Shown: positions 37,198 through 46,513 of the stretch, piece after piece
Position numbering within the stretch: position 1 is the stretch's first letter
Layout: the number at the start of each line of letters is the position of its first letter
Assembly (NCBI RefSeq): GCF_028649535.1
Contig: NZ_JAQSJE010000006.1
Coordinates: forward strand, 1-64,000
DNA: 64,000 bases
Source: Mannheimia cairinae
Lineage (GTDB): Bacteria; Pseudomonadota; Gammaproteobacteria; Enterobacterales; Pasteurellaceae
Direction of reading: 5' to 3'
Notes under the pieces: generated by a model
The model's database searches: none
What the model saw: the letters and a program-made list of their open reading frames with translations, nothing else
Told to the model about the DNA's origin: nothing
Made by a program: the position numbers and the translations under genes

Positions 37198-38067
37198 TTA
37201 TTTTGACCGCTTGTGTCTTTTGACTATGGGTAAGAAAACTGAAAGTAGTGCGGCAGAAAGCACAATGATAATACCTAACCAAGTAATGAAATTGAGTGAT
37301 TCCGATAAAAATATTACCGCCATTAAAATCCCGAAAACGGGTTCAAGGGCAAGCAGAATACCGGCAAGAATCGGTGATGATTGGTTGATACCCCTATTCC
37401 AAAGTATCATGGCTAAAAAGGTGCAGATAACGCCAAGGTAAATCACACTTAACCAAGCCGATAAATTTGCGGATAAGTCCCATGTTGACGAAAACAATAA
37501 ACTGATTGGAAGTGCTGAAACTGCTCCTTTTACCAGCATTACATAGGTTAAATCAGCCACTTTGACAGACTGCATAATATCTTTGCTTAAATACATACCA
37601 ACAATAAAGCTTAAACTCCCTAAGGTTACTAGCAATAATCCGAGTACATTTACTACACCAGTATCATCACTGCCTGAAACCATAATCAAAATCCCTACAC
37701 AAGCAAGAAGGCTTAGGGCAAAGTCTAATTTTGTTGCCTGTTTTTTAAAGCAGAAGTAGCCAACTAATACCGTTGAAAGTGGATTTAAGCCTAATAATGC
37801 CACTGCACTGGCGGCAGAGGTTAATTTTAAGCCTGCAAACTGCAGTACCACACAAAGAGGCATGGTAAGGAAACTCACAAGCCATACTTGAATTCGTTGA
37901 TTAGAAGGGATTTTATGATAAATACGGCTGGCAAATGGCAATGCGATAATTGCGGCAAGTGTAAGGCGAATTTGCATAATATGGATAGGATCAAATTCTG
38001 CTACAGCTAATTTACCGACAACAAATGAGCTTGCCCAAATTAAAACCGCTAATAATAAATAAAGCAT
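37198..38067 (-). CDS. EamA/DMT-family permease
   Basis: The 289-residue protein has ten hydrophobic helices in two EamA repeats ([20 protein letters not shown] at the start, [19 protein letters not shown] in the second repeat). It probably exports a small metabolite; the substrate is unknown. It lies 2 bases after the VOC gene and 14 bases before sfsA. An uptake signal (GACCGCTTGT) is embedded in its last codons. Confidence 0.82.
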   Translation of the reverse strand: MLYLLLAVLIWASSFVVGKLAVAEFDPIHIMQIRLTLAAIIALPFASRIYHKIPSNQRIQVWLVSFLTMPLCVVLQFAGLKLTSAASAVALLGLNPLSTVLVGYFCFKKQATKLDFALSLLACVGILIMVSGSDDTGVVNVLGLLLVTLGSLSFIVGMYLSKDIMQSVKVADLTYVMLVKGAVSALPISLLFSSTWDLSANLSAWLSVIYLGVICTFLAMILWNRGINQSSPILAGILLALEPVFGILMAVIFLSESLNFITWLGIIIVLSAALLSVFLPIVKRHKRSK

Positions 38068-38069
38068 AG

Positions 38070-38465
38070 TTAGACGCTCTCATAAAATTCTAGAGGCAGA
38101 TCATCAGGATCACGAAAGAAGGTAAAGCGTTTACCTGTTATTTCATCAATTCTAATTCCTTCGTGGGCAAGATTATTTTGTTCTAAAAAAGCGATTGCTT
38201 GTTCAATATTTTCCACTTTAAAAGCCAAATGGCGTAAACCACAAGTTTCAGGTGTAGTAAAACGAGGCGGTGTTACCGGAAAGCTGAATAATTCAATTTG
38301 CGAGCCATCAGCAAAGCGAAGGTCTAACTTATAGCTATCACGAGTCTCTCGATAGGTTTCTTCAATAATTTTCGCCCCTAAAATTTGGGTATAGAAATAT
38401 TTTGATTTTTCATAATCAGATACAATAAGGGCGATATGGTGGAAGCCAAGAATTGGAGATTTCAT
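38070..38465 (-). CDS. VOC-family glyoxalase-like protein
   Basis: The 131-residue protein shows the vicinal-oxygen-chelate pattern: FHHIALIVSDYEKSKYFYTQ, then GLRHLAFKVENIEQAI and the end FFRDPDDLPLEFYES, with metal-ligand candidates His and Glu. It resembles the GloA2/YaeR group more than canonical glyoxalase I. The substrate is not known. First gene of the unit with the EamA permease and sfsA. Confidence 0.82.
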   Translation of the reverse strand: MKSPILGFHHIALIVSDYEKSKYFYTQILGAKIIEETYRETRDSYKLDLRFADGSQIELFSFPVTPPRFTTPETCGLRHLAFKVENIEQAIAFLEQNNLAHEGIRIDEITGKRFTFFRDPDDLPLEFYESV

Positions 38466-38554
38466 TATTTTTTTACTCTTTAGTTTTGCAAAATTTTTGG
38501 TAAAAACAACCGCTTGCAGTATGATGATTTATTTTTTCAATTTCAAGATTTTTT

Positions 38555-39697
38555 ATGCAGGCAAATTTATCTAAATATCCTCTTGCACAGGCTTTAGTTA
38601 CCGATCCTTTTGCAAAATCTGTGCTTAAATGGTTTGAGCAATACGGACGTAAACACCTGCCTTGGCAACAACAAAAGAGCTTATACAAGGTTTGGCTCTC
38701 GGAAGTAATGTTACAACAAACGCAAGTTGCCACCGTTATTCCTTATTTTGAACGTTTTGTGGAACGATTTCCAACAGTTGCTGACTTAGCTAATGCGTCA
38801 GTTGATGAAGTGCTACATTTGTGGACGGGATTGGGTTATTACGCTCGTGCTCGCAATTTGCATAAAGCAGCTCAACAGATTCGAGATAAATTTAATGGCG
38901 AATTTCCTATCCATTTTGATGATGTATTAAGTTTATCAGGTGTCGGTCGAAGTACTGCTGGAGCGATTTTATCTTCAGTTTTAGATGCCCCACACCCGAT
39001 TTTAGATGGCAATGTAAAACGGGTGTTAAGCCGTTATTTTGCACTAGAAGGTTGGGCTGGCGAGAAAGCGGTGGAAAATCAGTTATGGCAACTTACCGAG
39101 CAGGTTACACCTCGCTCACAAGTGGCGGATTTTAATCAAGCAATGATGGATTTAGGGGCGATGGTGTGTACCCGCTCTAAGCCGAAATGTGCAATTTGCC
39201 CGCTAGAAAAACAGTGTAAAACTAATGAGATGCAAGCTTGGGATAAGTTCCCCTTTAAGAAACCGAAAAAAACATTACCTGAACGCCAAACTTATTTTCT
39301 AGTGTTAAAACAAGGCTCAAAAGTTTTGTTAGAAAAGCGTGAGGCAAAAGGGATTTGGGGTGGTTTATTTTCGTTTCCAGAATTTAAAACATTAGATGAT
39401 CTCAAGCGGTCAGATTTAGTGAAAAATTTGCAAATTTCGCAGCAGTTAATCACATTTAGGCACACATTCAGTCATTTTCATCTTGATATTACACCAGTTT
39501 TAGTTGAGGCTGATTTGCAAAAAAATGCTGAAAAACAACCGCTTGTTGCGGCAGAAAATGTAGGAAATTACCTCTCATCTGTATCTTCAAAAGCAGATTA
39601 TTGGTATGATTTACATCAACACAATGAGATAGGTTTAGCAACGCCAGTTAAACGCATTTTAGATGAACTGGCATTTACCGTAAAAAATACAATTTAA
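38555..39697 (+). CDS. mutY: Adenine DNA glycosylase MutY
   Basis: The 380-residue enzyme removes adenine mispaired with 8-oxoguanine. It has [20 protein letters not shown] with the catalytic Glu, the helix-hairpin-helix [14 protein letters not shown], the catalytic Asp region [14 protein letters not shown] and the [4Fe-4S] cysteines [17 protein letters not shown], then a NUDIX-like 8-oxoG recognition domain. E. coli MutY has 350 residues. First gene of mutY-yggX-mltC, the same order as in E. coli. Confidence 0.97.
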   Translation: MQANLSKYPLAQALVTDPFAKSVLKWFEQYGRKHLPWQQQKSLYKVWLSEVMLQQTQVATVIPYFERFVERFPTVADLANASVDEVLHLWTGLGYYARARNLHKAAQQIRDKFNGEFPIHFDDVLSLSGVGRSTAGAILSSVLDAPHPILDGNVKRVLSRYFALEGWAGEKAVENQLWQLTEQVTPRSQVADFNQAMMDLGAMVCTRSKPKCAICPLEKQCKTNEMQAWDKFPFKKPKKTLPERQTYFLVLKQGSKVLLEKREAKGIWGGLFSFPEFKTLDDLKRSDLVKNLQISQQLITFRHTFSHFHLDITPVLVEADLQKNAEKQPLVAAENVGNYLSSVSSKADYWYDLHQHNEIGLATPVKRILDELAFTVKNTI

Positions 39698-39708
39698 GGA
39701 TTAAAATT

Positions 39709-39978
39709 ATGGCACGTACTGTATTTTGCGAACATTTAAAACAAGATGCCGAAGGTTTAGATTTTCAGCTTTATCCAGGCGAATTAGGCAAACGTATTTT
39801 TGATTCAATTAGCAAACAAGCTTGGTCAGAATGGATTAAAAAACAAACTATGTTAGTTAATGAGAAAAAGCTTAATATGATGAATCCTGAACATCGTAAA
39901 TTACTTGAACAAGAGATGGTAAATTTCTTATTCGAAGGTAAAGATGTTGTAATTGAAGGCTACAAACCTGTCGAGTAA
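39709..39978 (+). CDS. yggX: Fe(2+)-trafficking protein YggX
   Basis: The 89-residue protein begins [20 protein letters not shown], with the conserved Cys, and carries [20 protein letters not shown] and MVNFLFEGK, all typical of YggX. It protects iron-sulfur clusters from oxidative damage. It is 11 bases after mutY, so it sits with an Fe-S enzyme in one operon. Confidence 0.96.
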   Translation: MARTVFCEHLKQDAEGLDFQLYPGELGKRIFDSISKQAWSEWIKKQTMLVNEKKLNMMNPEHRKLLEQEMVNFLFEGKDVVIEGYKPVE

Positions 39979-39995
39979 GGAAAGGTAAAAATCGA

Positions 39996-41093
39996 ATGAA
40001 AAAATATGCTAAGTATTTGCCATTACTGGCAATTATTCCTTTTCTTGCATCTTGTGGTAGTAATAAATCCTCTAGTAGCAAAAAGCCAAAATCGACCCGA
40101 GTAGATTATTCAAAAGATACCAATGCAATGGATATTTTGACTGGGCAGTTCTCAAATAATATTGATGATATTTGGGGAAGCAACGAGCTTTTAGTTGCCA
40201 GTAAAAAAGACTACGTAAAATATACCGATAGATTCTATACCCGTAGCCATATCTCTTTTGAAGATGGGGAAATTACCATTGAAACACTTGGTAACCAAAA
40301 CCACCTGCGTAACTCTATTATTCATACATTATTAATGGGGGCAGACCCAAGAGGAATCGATTTATTTGCTTCTGGCGATGTACCTATTAGTGCAAATCCA
40401 TTCTTAAGAGGTCAGGTACAAGATCAATATGGGCGAGATATTACCAATATTGCTATTGCAAATGATTTTGCAACTTATCTGCTCCAAAACAAAGTACAAA
40501 CACGCCGTTTAAAAAATGGTCAAACTGTTACCTATGTTTCTATTAAAATGGTGGCAGGACATATTGAAGTTCGTGCAAGACAATATTTACCGCTTGTTCG
40601 TCAAATGTCAAAACGTTATGGCATCGAACCAAGTTTAATTCTTGGGATTATGGAAGTTGAATCATCCTTTAACCCTTATGCAGTCAGTTATGCCAATGCG
40701 ATTGGTCTAATGCAGGTTGTGCCTCGTACTGCAGGACGGGATATTTTTGTACGTAAAGGAATGAGTGGTCAGCCAAGCCGTGAATATCTCTATAATCCAT
40801 CAAATAATATTGATGCAGGTACGCTTTACTTAACTATTTTGCGTGATGAGTATTTAGATGGAATTACCGATCCGTTGGCAAAACGTTATGCAATGATCTC
40901 TGCTTACAATAGTGGTGCTGGTGCAGTATTACGAGTGTTTGATTCTGATAGATATTCCGCTATTCATAGAATAAATACATTATCGGCAGATGCAGTATAT
41001 CGCATTTTAACGACTGCTCACCCATCATCTCAGGCTCGTAACTATTTAAGAAAAGTAACGGTTGCTAGAGAAAAATATCGCAATATTCGTTAA
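39996..41093 (+). CDS. mltC: Membrane-bound lytic murein transglycosylase C
   Basis: The 365-residue lipoprotein has a signal peptide ending in FLASCGSN (lipobox, Cys20), an MltC-type N-terminal domain, and a C-terminal lysozyme-like SLT domain with the catalytic Glu in [33 protein letters not shown] and [13 protein letters not shown]. It cleaves peptidoglycan at the outer membrane. Length is near E. coli MltC (359). Third gene of mutY-yggX-mltC. Confidence 0.95.
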   Translation: MKKYAKYLPLLAIIPFLASCGSNKSSSSKKPKSTRVDYSKDTNAMDILTGQFSNNIDDIWGSNELLVASKKDYVKYTDRFYTRSHISFEDGEITIETLGNQNHLRNSIIHTLLMGADPRGIDLFASGDVPISANPFLRGQVQDQYGRDITNIAIANDFATYLLQNKVQTRRLKNGQTVTYVSIKMVAGHIEVRARQYLPLVRQMSKRYGIEPSLILGIMEVESSFNPYAVSYANAIGLMQVVPRTAGRDIFVRKGMSGQPSREYLYNPSNNIDAGTLYLTILRDEYLDGITDPLAKRYAMISAYNSGAGAVLRVFDSDRYSAIHRINTLSADAVYRILTTAHPSSQARNYLRKVTVAREKYRNIR

Positions 41094-41176
41094 GCATAAA
41101 TTTGAGTTGTTTTTAGACGAAACGTATAAAAAAAACTCACTCAAATCATTGTTTTTTCAATTTTGTAAAAAAGTGT

Positions 41177-41205
41177 TTGACGTTGTGTGGTGAAATCAGC
41201 ATAAT
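41177..41205 (+). promoter_or_regulatory. Promoter of the first tRNA cassette
   Basis: TTGACG (41177-41182) and CATAAT (41200-41205) are separated by 17 bases. The following GCACCCCGC is a GC-rich discriminator, almost the same as at the rRNA promoter at 225-252. Confidence 0.8.
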
Positions 41206-41223
41206 GCACCCCGCAACGACGTT

Positions 41224-41299
41224 GCCTCGATAGCTCAGTCGGTAGAGCAGGGGATTGAAAATCCCCGTGTCGGTGGTTCGATTCCGCCTCGAGGCACCA
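41224..41299 (+). tRNA. tRNA-Phe (GAA), copy 1
   Basis: The 76-base cloverleaf has acceptor arms GCCTCGA/TCGAGGC, anticodon loop ATTGAAAAT (anticodon GAA), the T loop GGTTCGATTCC and an encoded CCA. It is transcribed with the adjacent tRNA-Asn. Confidence 0.97.
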
Positions 41300-41304
41300 T
41301 CAAT

Positions 41305-41380
41305 TCCTCCTTAGTTCAGTCGGTAGAACGGTGGACTGTTAATCCATATGTCGCAGGTTCGAGTCCCGCAGGAGGAGCCA
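41305..41380 (+). tRNA. tRNA-Asn (GTT), copy 1
   Basis: The 76-base cloverleaf has acceptor arms TCCTCCT/AGGAGGA, anticodon GTT in GGACTGTTAATCC, T loop GGTTCGAGTCC and an encoded CCA. It follows tRNA-Phe after 5 bases. Confidence 0.97.
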
Positions 41381-41390
41381 TATTTAGAAG

Positions 41391-41416
41391 CCCTGATGAG
41401 AAATCATCAGGGTTTT
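41391..41416 (+). terminator. Terminator of the first tRNA cassette
   Basis: CCCTGATGA (41391-41399) pairs with TCATCAGGG (41404-41412), followed by TTTTG. Confidence 0.8.
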
Positions 41417-41494
41417 GCTTTTGTATATTAAAGTTAATATTGCTCAAATTTTAGTATTATGTGATTGAAAATGCTAAATTTCTCATAATTGTAT

Positions 41495-41523
41495 TTGACG
41501 AAGCATAAAAAAATCAGCATAAT
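41495..41523 (+). promoter_or_regulatory. Promoter of the second tRNA cassette
   Basis: TTGACG (41495-41500) and CATAAT (41518-41523) are 17 bases apart and followed by GCACAACAC. The core matches the first cassette promoter, although the bases between and around it have diverged. Confidence 0.8.
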
Positions 41524-41544
41524 GCACAACACAAACGACGAGTT

Positions 41545-41620
41545 GCCTCGATAGCTCAGTCGGTAGAGCAGGGGATTGAAAATCCCCGTGTCGGTGGTTC
41601 GATTCCGCCTCGAGGCACCA
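41545..41620 (+). tRNA. tRNA-Phe (GAA), copy 2
   Basis: Identical to the first tRNA-Phe, shifted by exactly 321 bases. Same anticodon GAA and encoded CCA. Confidence 0.97.
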
Positions 41621-41625
41621 TCAAT

Positions 41626-41701
41626 TCCTCCTTAGTTCAGTCGGTAGAACGGTGGACTGTTAATCCATATGTCGCAGGTTCGAGTCCCGCAGGAGGAGCC
41701 A
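41626..41701 (+). tRNA. tRNA-Asn (GTT), copy 2
   Basis: Identical to the first tRNA-Asn, also shifted by 321 bases. The spacer TCAAT to tRNA-Phe is unchanged. Confidence 0.97.
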
Positions 41702-41711
41702 TATTCAGAAA

Positions 41712-41738
41712 CCCTGATAAGAAATTATCAGGGTTTTT
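41712..41738 (+). terminator. Terminator of the second tRNA cassette
   Basis: CCCTGATAA (41712-41720) pairs with TTATCAGGG (41725-41733), followed by TTTTTAC. It is a diverged copy of the first terminator with compensating stem changes. Confidence 0.85.
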
Positions 41739-42047
41739 ACTTTTCTACGAGGCAGTACATACTTTCAAAAAAATTTTTTGTGATTTATCTCTAATTTCTT
41801 AGATAAAGTCTAAAATATTTCTTCACTTTTATACACAATTCGGAGTATTATTGTCGCACATAATAATTAAATAATAATGATTCCTCGAATATCGTCAAAT
41901 TTTGCGGCATAGTTTAATCCCTATGTCGTTTTTTTATTTTTAAGGCTTGAAAACATTTACTATTAGGTCTAAACTTCAGCCGCTAAATTCATTAGCACCC
42001 TTCTCTTATCTTTAATTGCTACCCGTGAGTAGCGAAAGGAACTCAAA
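41739..42047 (+). other. Intergenic region before the MFS gene
   Basis: The 309 bases are AT-rich and hold no recognisable gene or RNA. A weak CRP-like sequence, TGTGATTTATCTCTAA, lies at 41779-41794, with a perfect left half and a poor right half. The MFS gene has AAGGAACT as Shine-Dalgarno. Confidence 0.4.
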
Positions 42048-43259
42048 ATGAAAAATTCTGTAGTGACCAGCTATGGCTGGAAAGCACTTATCGGCTCTGC
42101 TGTCGGCTATGCAATGGACGGCTTCGATCTCTTAATTCTTGGCTTTATGCTTCCTGCTATTTCAGCAGATTTAGGATTAACGCCAACTCAAGGTGGCTCC
42201 CTTGTAACTTGGACATTAATCGGAGCTGTTGCAGGCGGTATTATTTTTGGATCACTTAGCGATAAATATGGTCGTGTGCGAGTGCTTACTTGGACTATCG
42301 TATTATTTGCAGTCTTCACTGGATTATGTGCCTTTGCTCAAGGCTACTGGGATCTTTTAATTTACCGCACTATCGCAGGAATCGGCTTAGGTGGTGAGTT
42401 TGGTATCGGTATGGCTCTAGCTGCTGAAGCTTGGCCTGCTCGCCATCGTGCAAAAGCGTCTTCTTATGTTGCGTTAGGCTGGCAAGTTGGTGTATTAGGT
42501 GCAGCCTTATTAACTCCACTGCTCTTACCTATTATTGGCTGGCGAGGAATGTTTATTGTTGGTATTTTCCCTGCTTTTGTTGCTTGGTATCTACGAGCAA
42601 AACTACACGAGCCAGATGTATTTGTGGAAAAAACCAAACAACCCTCTAATGATAAACTACAATCATTTAAATTATTGGTAAAAGATTGGAAAACAACAAA
42701 AGTCAGCCTTGGTATTGTGGTGCTAACCTCTGTACAAAACTTTGGTTATTACGGCATTATGATCTGGATGCCAAATTTCCTCTCTAACCAACTTGGATTT
42801 AGTTTAACAAAATCAGGTGTGTGGACTGCAGTGACTATTTGCGGAATGATGATTGGTATCTGGGTATTCGGGCAATTAGCAGACCGTATTGGACGAAAAC
42901 CAAGTTTCATCTTATTCCAAATTGGGGCAGTCGTGAGTATTTTCACTTATTCGCAACTTACTGATCCAACAACAATGTTATGGGTTGGCGCGATTTTAGG
43001 TATGTTTGTAAATGGAATGATGGGTGGCTATGGTGCATTAATGTCTGAAGCCTACCCTACCCAAGCTCGAGCAACTGCTCAAAACGTACTTTTTAATTTA
43101 GGACGTGGTGTTGGTGGCTTTGGCCCTGTAGTTATCGGTAGTATCGTTGCTATTTATTCCTTCCAAGTGGCGATTGCAATGTTGGCCGCAATTTATCTAT
43201 TAGATATTTTAGCAACCATATTCCTTATTCCTGAACTTAAAGGGAAAGAACTAGAGTAA
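42048..43259 (+). CDS. MFS permease, aromatic acid/sialic acid symporter type
   Basis: The 403-residue protein has 12 helices, MDGFDLLILGFMLPAISADL in the first helix and motif A copies GSLSDKYGRVRV and GQLADRIGRKPS. The first-helix motif with its Asp is typical of the aromatic acid:H+ symporter/NanT-like part of the MFS. The substrate is unknown. It is a single-gene unit with its own terminator. Confidence 0.8.
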   Translation: MKNSVVTSYGWKALIGSAVGYAMDGFDLLILGFMLPAISADLGLTPTQGGSLVTWTLIGAVAGGIIFGSLSDKYGRVRVLTWTIVLFAVFTGLCAFAQGYWDLLIYRTIAGIGLGGEFGIGMALAAEAWPARHRAKASSYVALGWQVGVLGAALLTPLLLPIIGWRGMFIVGIFPAFVAWYLRAKLHEPDVFVEKTKQPSNDKLQSFKLLVKDWKTTKVSLGIVVLTSVQNFGYYGIMIWMPNFLSNQLGFSLTKSGVWTAVTICGMMIGIWVFGQLADRIGRKPSFILFQIGAVVSIFTYSQLTDPTTMLWVGAILGMFVNGMMGGYGALMSEAYPTQARATAQNVLFNLGRGVGGFGPVVIGSIVAIYSFQVAIAMLAAIYLLDILATIFLIPELKGKELE

Positions 43260-43279
43260 TCATTACTTTTATTCAGCTA

Positions 43280-43319
43280 TCCGCCTTGATTCTACAATAG
43301 GAATGAAGGCGGATTTTTT
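43280..43319 (+). terminator. Terminator of the MFS gene
   Basis: TCCGCCTT (43280-43287) pairs with AAGGCGGA (43306-43313), followed by TTTTTT. Confidence 0.85.
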
Positions 43320-43390
43320 GTATAATACCTCCAATTCTCCGCCAACAAGCGGTTACTTTTTTAAAAAATTTTGCAAATTGAGAAGCTAAT

Positions 43391-44782
43391 ATGTTTGAAA
43401 ACCTATCCGATAGACTTTCCAAAACTCTGCGTAACATCACAGGTAAAGGCCGTTTAACAGAAGATAATATTAAAGATACCCTGCGTGAAGTGCGTATGGC
43501 ACTCTTAGAAGCCGATGTTGCTTTGCCTGTTGTACGTGAATTTATCAACAAGGTAAAAGAGCGTGCTTTAGGTGTTGAGGTCAATAAAAGTTTAACCCCT
43601 GGGCAAGAGTTCTTAAAAATCGTTCAAAGCGAATTAGAAAACGCAATGGGCGAAGCGAATGAAGAACTTAACCTTGCAGCCCAACCGCCAGCAGTAATTT
43701 TAATGGCAGGTTTACAAGGGGCGGGTAAAACAACCTCGGTGGGTAAATTAGCGAAATTCTTAAAAGAACGTCATAAGAAAAAGGTATTAGTTGTTTCTGC
43801 CGACGTTTATCGCCCGGCTGCGATTAAACAGCTTCAGACTTTAGCGGAAGCCCTAAAAGTTGATTTCTTCCCAACTGAAACTACACAAAAACCAGTAGAA
43901 ATTGCAGAACTTGCTTTAAAACACGCAAAATTAAATTTCTTTGATGTGTTGATTGTGGATACCGCAGGTCGCTTGCACGTTGATGGCGAGATGATGGAAG
44001 AAATTCAGCAAATCCACGCAACGTTAGACCCGATTGAAACGCTTTTCACTGTGGATGCAATGACAGGTCAAGATGCGGCGAATACAGCTAAAGCTTTCAA
44101 CGAAGCATTACCGCTAACAGGGGTAATTTTAACAAAAGTAGATGGCGATGCCCGTGGTGGTGCGGCACTCTCTATCCGCCAAATTACAGGCAAACCGATT
44201 AAATTCCTTGGTGTGGGCGAGAAAACCGATGCGTTAGAACCGTTCCACCCAGACCGTGTTGCTTCCCGTATTTTAGGTATGGGCGATGTAATGTCGTTAA
44301 TTGAAGACTTACAACGCTCAGTCGATCAAGAAAAAGCGGAAAAAATGGCGGCAAAATTCAAAAAAGGCGATGATTTTACCCTTGAGGATTTCCGTGAACA
44401 GTTGATCGAAATGAAAAAAATGGGCGGAATGATGTCGATGCTAGACAAACTTCCTGGGGCGAAAAACCTGCCAGATCACGTTAAAAACCAAATAGATGAC
44501 AAAATGTTCGTAAAAATGGAAGCGATCATCAACTCTATGACTTTAAAAGAGCGTGCTCGCCCTGATATTATCAAAGGCTCTCGCCGTCGCCGTATTGCAT
44601 TAGGATCTGGCACACAAGTGCAAGATGTAAACAAAATCCTAAAACAGTTTGATGATATGCAACGTATGATGAAAAAAATGCGTAAAGGCGGAATGGCAAA
44701 AATGATGCGTGGAATGAAAGGAATGATGGGCGGAGGCTTAGGCGGTCTTGGCGGCTTAGGCGGAATCTTTGGTAAACGCTAA
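43391..44782 (+). CDS. ffh: Signal recognition particle protein Ffh
   Basis: The 463-residue GTPase has the N domain, the G domain with GLQGAGKTTSVGKLAKFL, DTAGRLHVD and TKVDGDARGGAALS, and a methionine-rich M domain ending in RGMKGMMGGGLGGLGGLGG. It binds 4.5S RNA and hydrophobic signal sequences and delivers nascent chains to FtsY. Length is near E. coli Ffh (453). Single-gene unit. Confidence 0.97.
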   Translation: MFENLSDRLSKTLRNITGKGRLTEDNIKDTLREVRMALLEADVALPVVREFINKVKERALGVEVNKSLTPGQEFLKIVQSELENAMGEANEELNLAAQPPAVILMAGLQGAGKTTSVGKLAKFLKERHKKKVLVVSADVYRPAAIKQLQTLAEALKVDFFPTETTQKPVEIAELALKHAKLNFFDVLIVDTAGRLHVDGEMMEEIQQIHATLDPIETLFTVDAMTGQDAANTAKAFNEALPLTGVILTKVDGDARGGAALSIRQITGKPIKFLGVGEKTDALEPFHPDRVASRILGMGDVMSLIEDLQRSVDQEKAEKMAAKFKKGDDFTLEDFREQLIEMKKMGGMMSMLDKLPGAKNLPDHVKNQIDDKMFVKMEAIINSMTLKERARPDIIKGSRRRRIALGSGTQVQDVNKILKQFDDMQRMMKKMRKGGMAKMMRGMKGMMGGGLGGLGGLGGIFGKR

Positions 44783-44827
44783 ATATTTGTAAGCGGTCTA
44801 ATTTCTATGTTATTTTGCAAACAAAAG

Positions 44828-44855
44828 AAAGGCACAAATCAGTTGTGCCTTTTAT
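44828..44855. terminator. Bidirectional terminator between ffh and the flavoprotein gene
   Basis: AAAGGCACAA (44828-44837) pairs with TTGTGCCTTT (44843-44852), with T-runs on both strands. Confidence 0.85.
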
Positions 44856-44872
44856 TTCTCTAAGATCAAGGA

Positions 44873-46429
44873 TTAATACACATCTCGCATTAATCGCCCT
44901 TCTGCAACCAGCTGTGCGATAATATTATTAAAATCATCCACGTAAGGTTGTCCGCCAATTTCATCGGCAATTTTAATAAGTGTTGCATCAATTTCTTTAC
45001 TCATTGCTTTGCTACCGCAAATGTAGAAATAAGCTCCTTGTTGAATTAAATTCCAGACAAGTTCTGCTTGTTGAGCTAAGGCATCTTGCACATAAAACTT
45101 TTCTGCCTGATCTCGAGAGAAAGCGGTAAATAGTTGGGTTAATGTGCCGTTAGCCAAATAATTCTCTAATTCTGTTTGATATAAGAAATCTTTAGCACGA
45201 TAACGTTCCCCAAAGAATAGGTAGCTTTCTACACTTTGATATTGGCTAGCTAACGCTTGCAAAAATGCAATATGTGGAGCAATTCCTGTGCCAGATCCAA
45301 TCATTACTACGGGTTTATTTAAATTTTCTGGTAAACGGAAATTAGGGTTTGCTTGTGCAAAAATCGAAACAAATTCGCCCGCTTGTAATTTGGCTAAATA
45401 ATCGCTTGCCGTGCCTTGATACGCTCGCCCGTCTAAATCGTAATGAACACGGCGAACACATAAATCGACATAATCAGGGTGTGTTTTTCCACAAGAGCTA
45501 ATAGAGTAAGCTCGGGCAGAGAGGTTAGATAAAATCCCTTCTAAATCAGCAAGAGTTACGGTTTTTTGTGGGTCAAAATCACGTAAAACATCTAATAAAT
45601 CGTGTCCGTAGAGATATTGCTCTAACGCTTTTTTATTTGAGATTTTTGTTAGATCTTTCAACTCACTGCTGCCACAGATTTTTTGAATATCACGTAGTAC
45701 ATTTTTACTTAATAAGCGTAATTCTTTATGGCGAAGTACCTCAATAGCCGCTTGGTTATCAAACCATTTTGCATACTCTGCTAATAGTGTGTCAGGCTGC
45801 TGAACTTTCACATAAATTAAATCACCTGCTTGGTAAAAAATACCACTATCTTGAAGTGATAAGCGAATATGGTAAACCGCCGGTTCTGAATTTGCTAAAT
45901 GTTGGATATCTAATACTTTTGCTTGATAGGCTGATGCTTCGCCATAAACCTGTACAGAAAGCTGATGCGAAATAGGTTGCTCACTTGTATGAGTTAATGC
46001 CTGCTGAACGAGGGGTAGCCATTGTTTAAAGATTTCTTGGTAGTTTAAGTCAGCATCCACTCTTTCAATTAATGGCTGAACCGATTTTGCTTGTAATAAC
46101 GCATCTAATTGTTTGCTATAGCCACAAAATTTATCGTAGGTAATATCGCCTAGTCCAAAAATGGCATATTTCACGTTACAAGCGGTCAAATTTTCTAATT
46201 TTTCTGCAAATGTGTCGGCATTTTCCGGTGGTTCACCATCGCCAAAAGAGCTAGTTACAATTAACAATAAAGTATCTTGTTTTAAGGTTGCTAAATCAGT
46301 TTCATTTAATGTTGAGAGCGTTGGGGAATAAGAGGTTAGGAAATCTTGTTGAGCGAGTTGTTGAGCGATTTTTTCAGCATTACCCGATTCTGAACCATAA
46401 GCAATATGAAGATGTTTAATTGAAGACAT
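44873..46429 (-). CDS. Orphan diflavin reductase, CysJ-like
   Basis: The 518-residue protein joins a flavodoxin domain (IAYGSESGNAEKIAQQLAQQ, SSFGDGEPPENA, FGLGDITYDKFCGYSK) to a ferredoxin-reductase part with the FAD motif RAYSISS and the NADP motifs GSGTGIAPHIAFLQ, FFGER and YICGSKAMSKEI, ending RLMRDVY. It resembles the sulfite reductase flavoprotein but is about 80 residues shorter and has no cysI nearby, so its electron acceptor is unknown. The ATG at 46429 has GAGGGAAA upstream; the longer frame to 46483 is rejected. Confidence 0.83.
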   Translation of the reverse strand: MSSIKHLHIAYGSESGNAEKIAQQLAQQDFLTSYSPTLSTLNETDLATLKQDTLLLIVTSSFGDGEPPENADTFAEKLENLTACNVKYAIFGLGDITYDKFCGYSKQLDALLQAKSVQPLIERVDADLNYQEIFKQWLPLVQQALTHTSEQPISHQLSVQVYGEASAYQAKVLDIQHLANSEPAVYHIRLSLQDSGIFYQAGDLIYVKVQQPDTLLAEYAKWFDNQAAIEVLRHKELRLLSKNVLRDIQKICGSSELKDLTKISNKKALEQYLYGHDLLDVLRDFDPQKTVTLADLEGILSNLSARAYSISSCGKTHPDYVDLCVRRVHYDLDGRAYQGTASDYLAKLQAGEFVSIFAQANPNFRLPENLNKPVVMIGSGTGIAPHIAFLQALASQYQSVESYLFFGERYRAKDFLYQTELENYLANGTLTQLFTAFSRDQAEKFYVQDALAQQAELVWNLIQQGAYFYICGSKAMSKEIDATLIKIADEIGGQPYVDDFNNIIAQLVAEGRLMRDVY

Positions 46430-46462
46430 AGTTTCCCTCAAAAAAGCGAAAGAGAAAGGTAG

Positions 46463-46495
46463 AAAAAAATGCGTGTAAATCATTCATTTACACGC
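46463..46495 (-). terminator. Terminator of the PAS gene
   Basis: GCGTGTAAAT (46471-46480) pairs with ATTTACACGC (46486-46495), followed on the minus strand by ATTTTTTT. It separates the PAS gene from the flavoprotein gene, though read-through is possible since little room is left for another promoter. Confidence 0.9.
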
Positions 46496-46513
46496 AATAT
46501 GAAATATTATGAA

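Noticed and set aside
41224-41701. Tandem repeat resembling a CRISPR or satellite array
   Set aside because: The repeated units are complete tRNA genes with promoters and terminators; there are only two units.
41850-41885. AT-rich stretch resembling a Fur box before the MFS gene
   Set aside because: It is mostly runs of AATAAT and does not match the 19-base palindrome well; such strings are expected in this AT-rich DNA.
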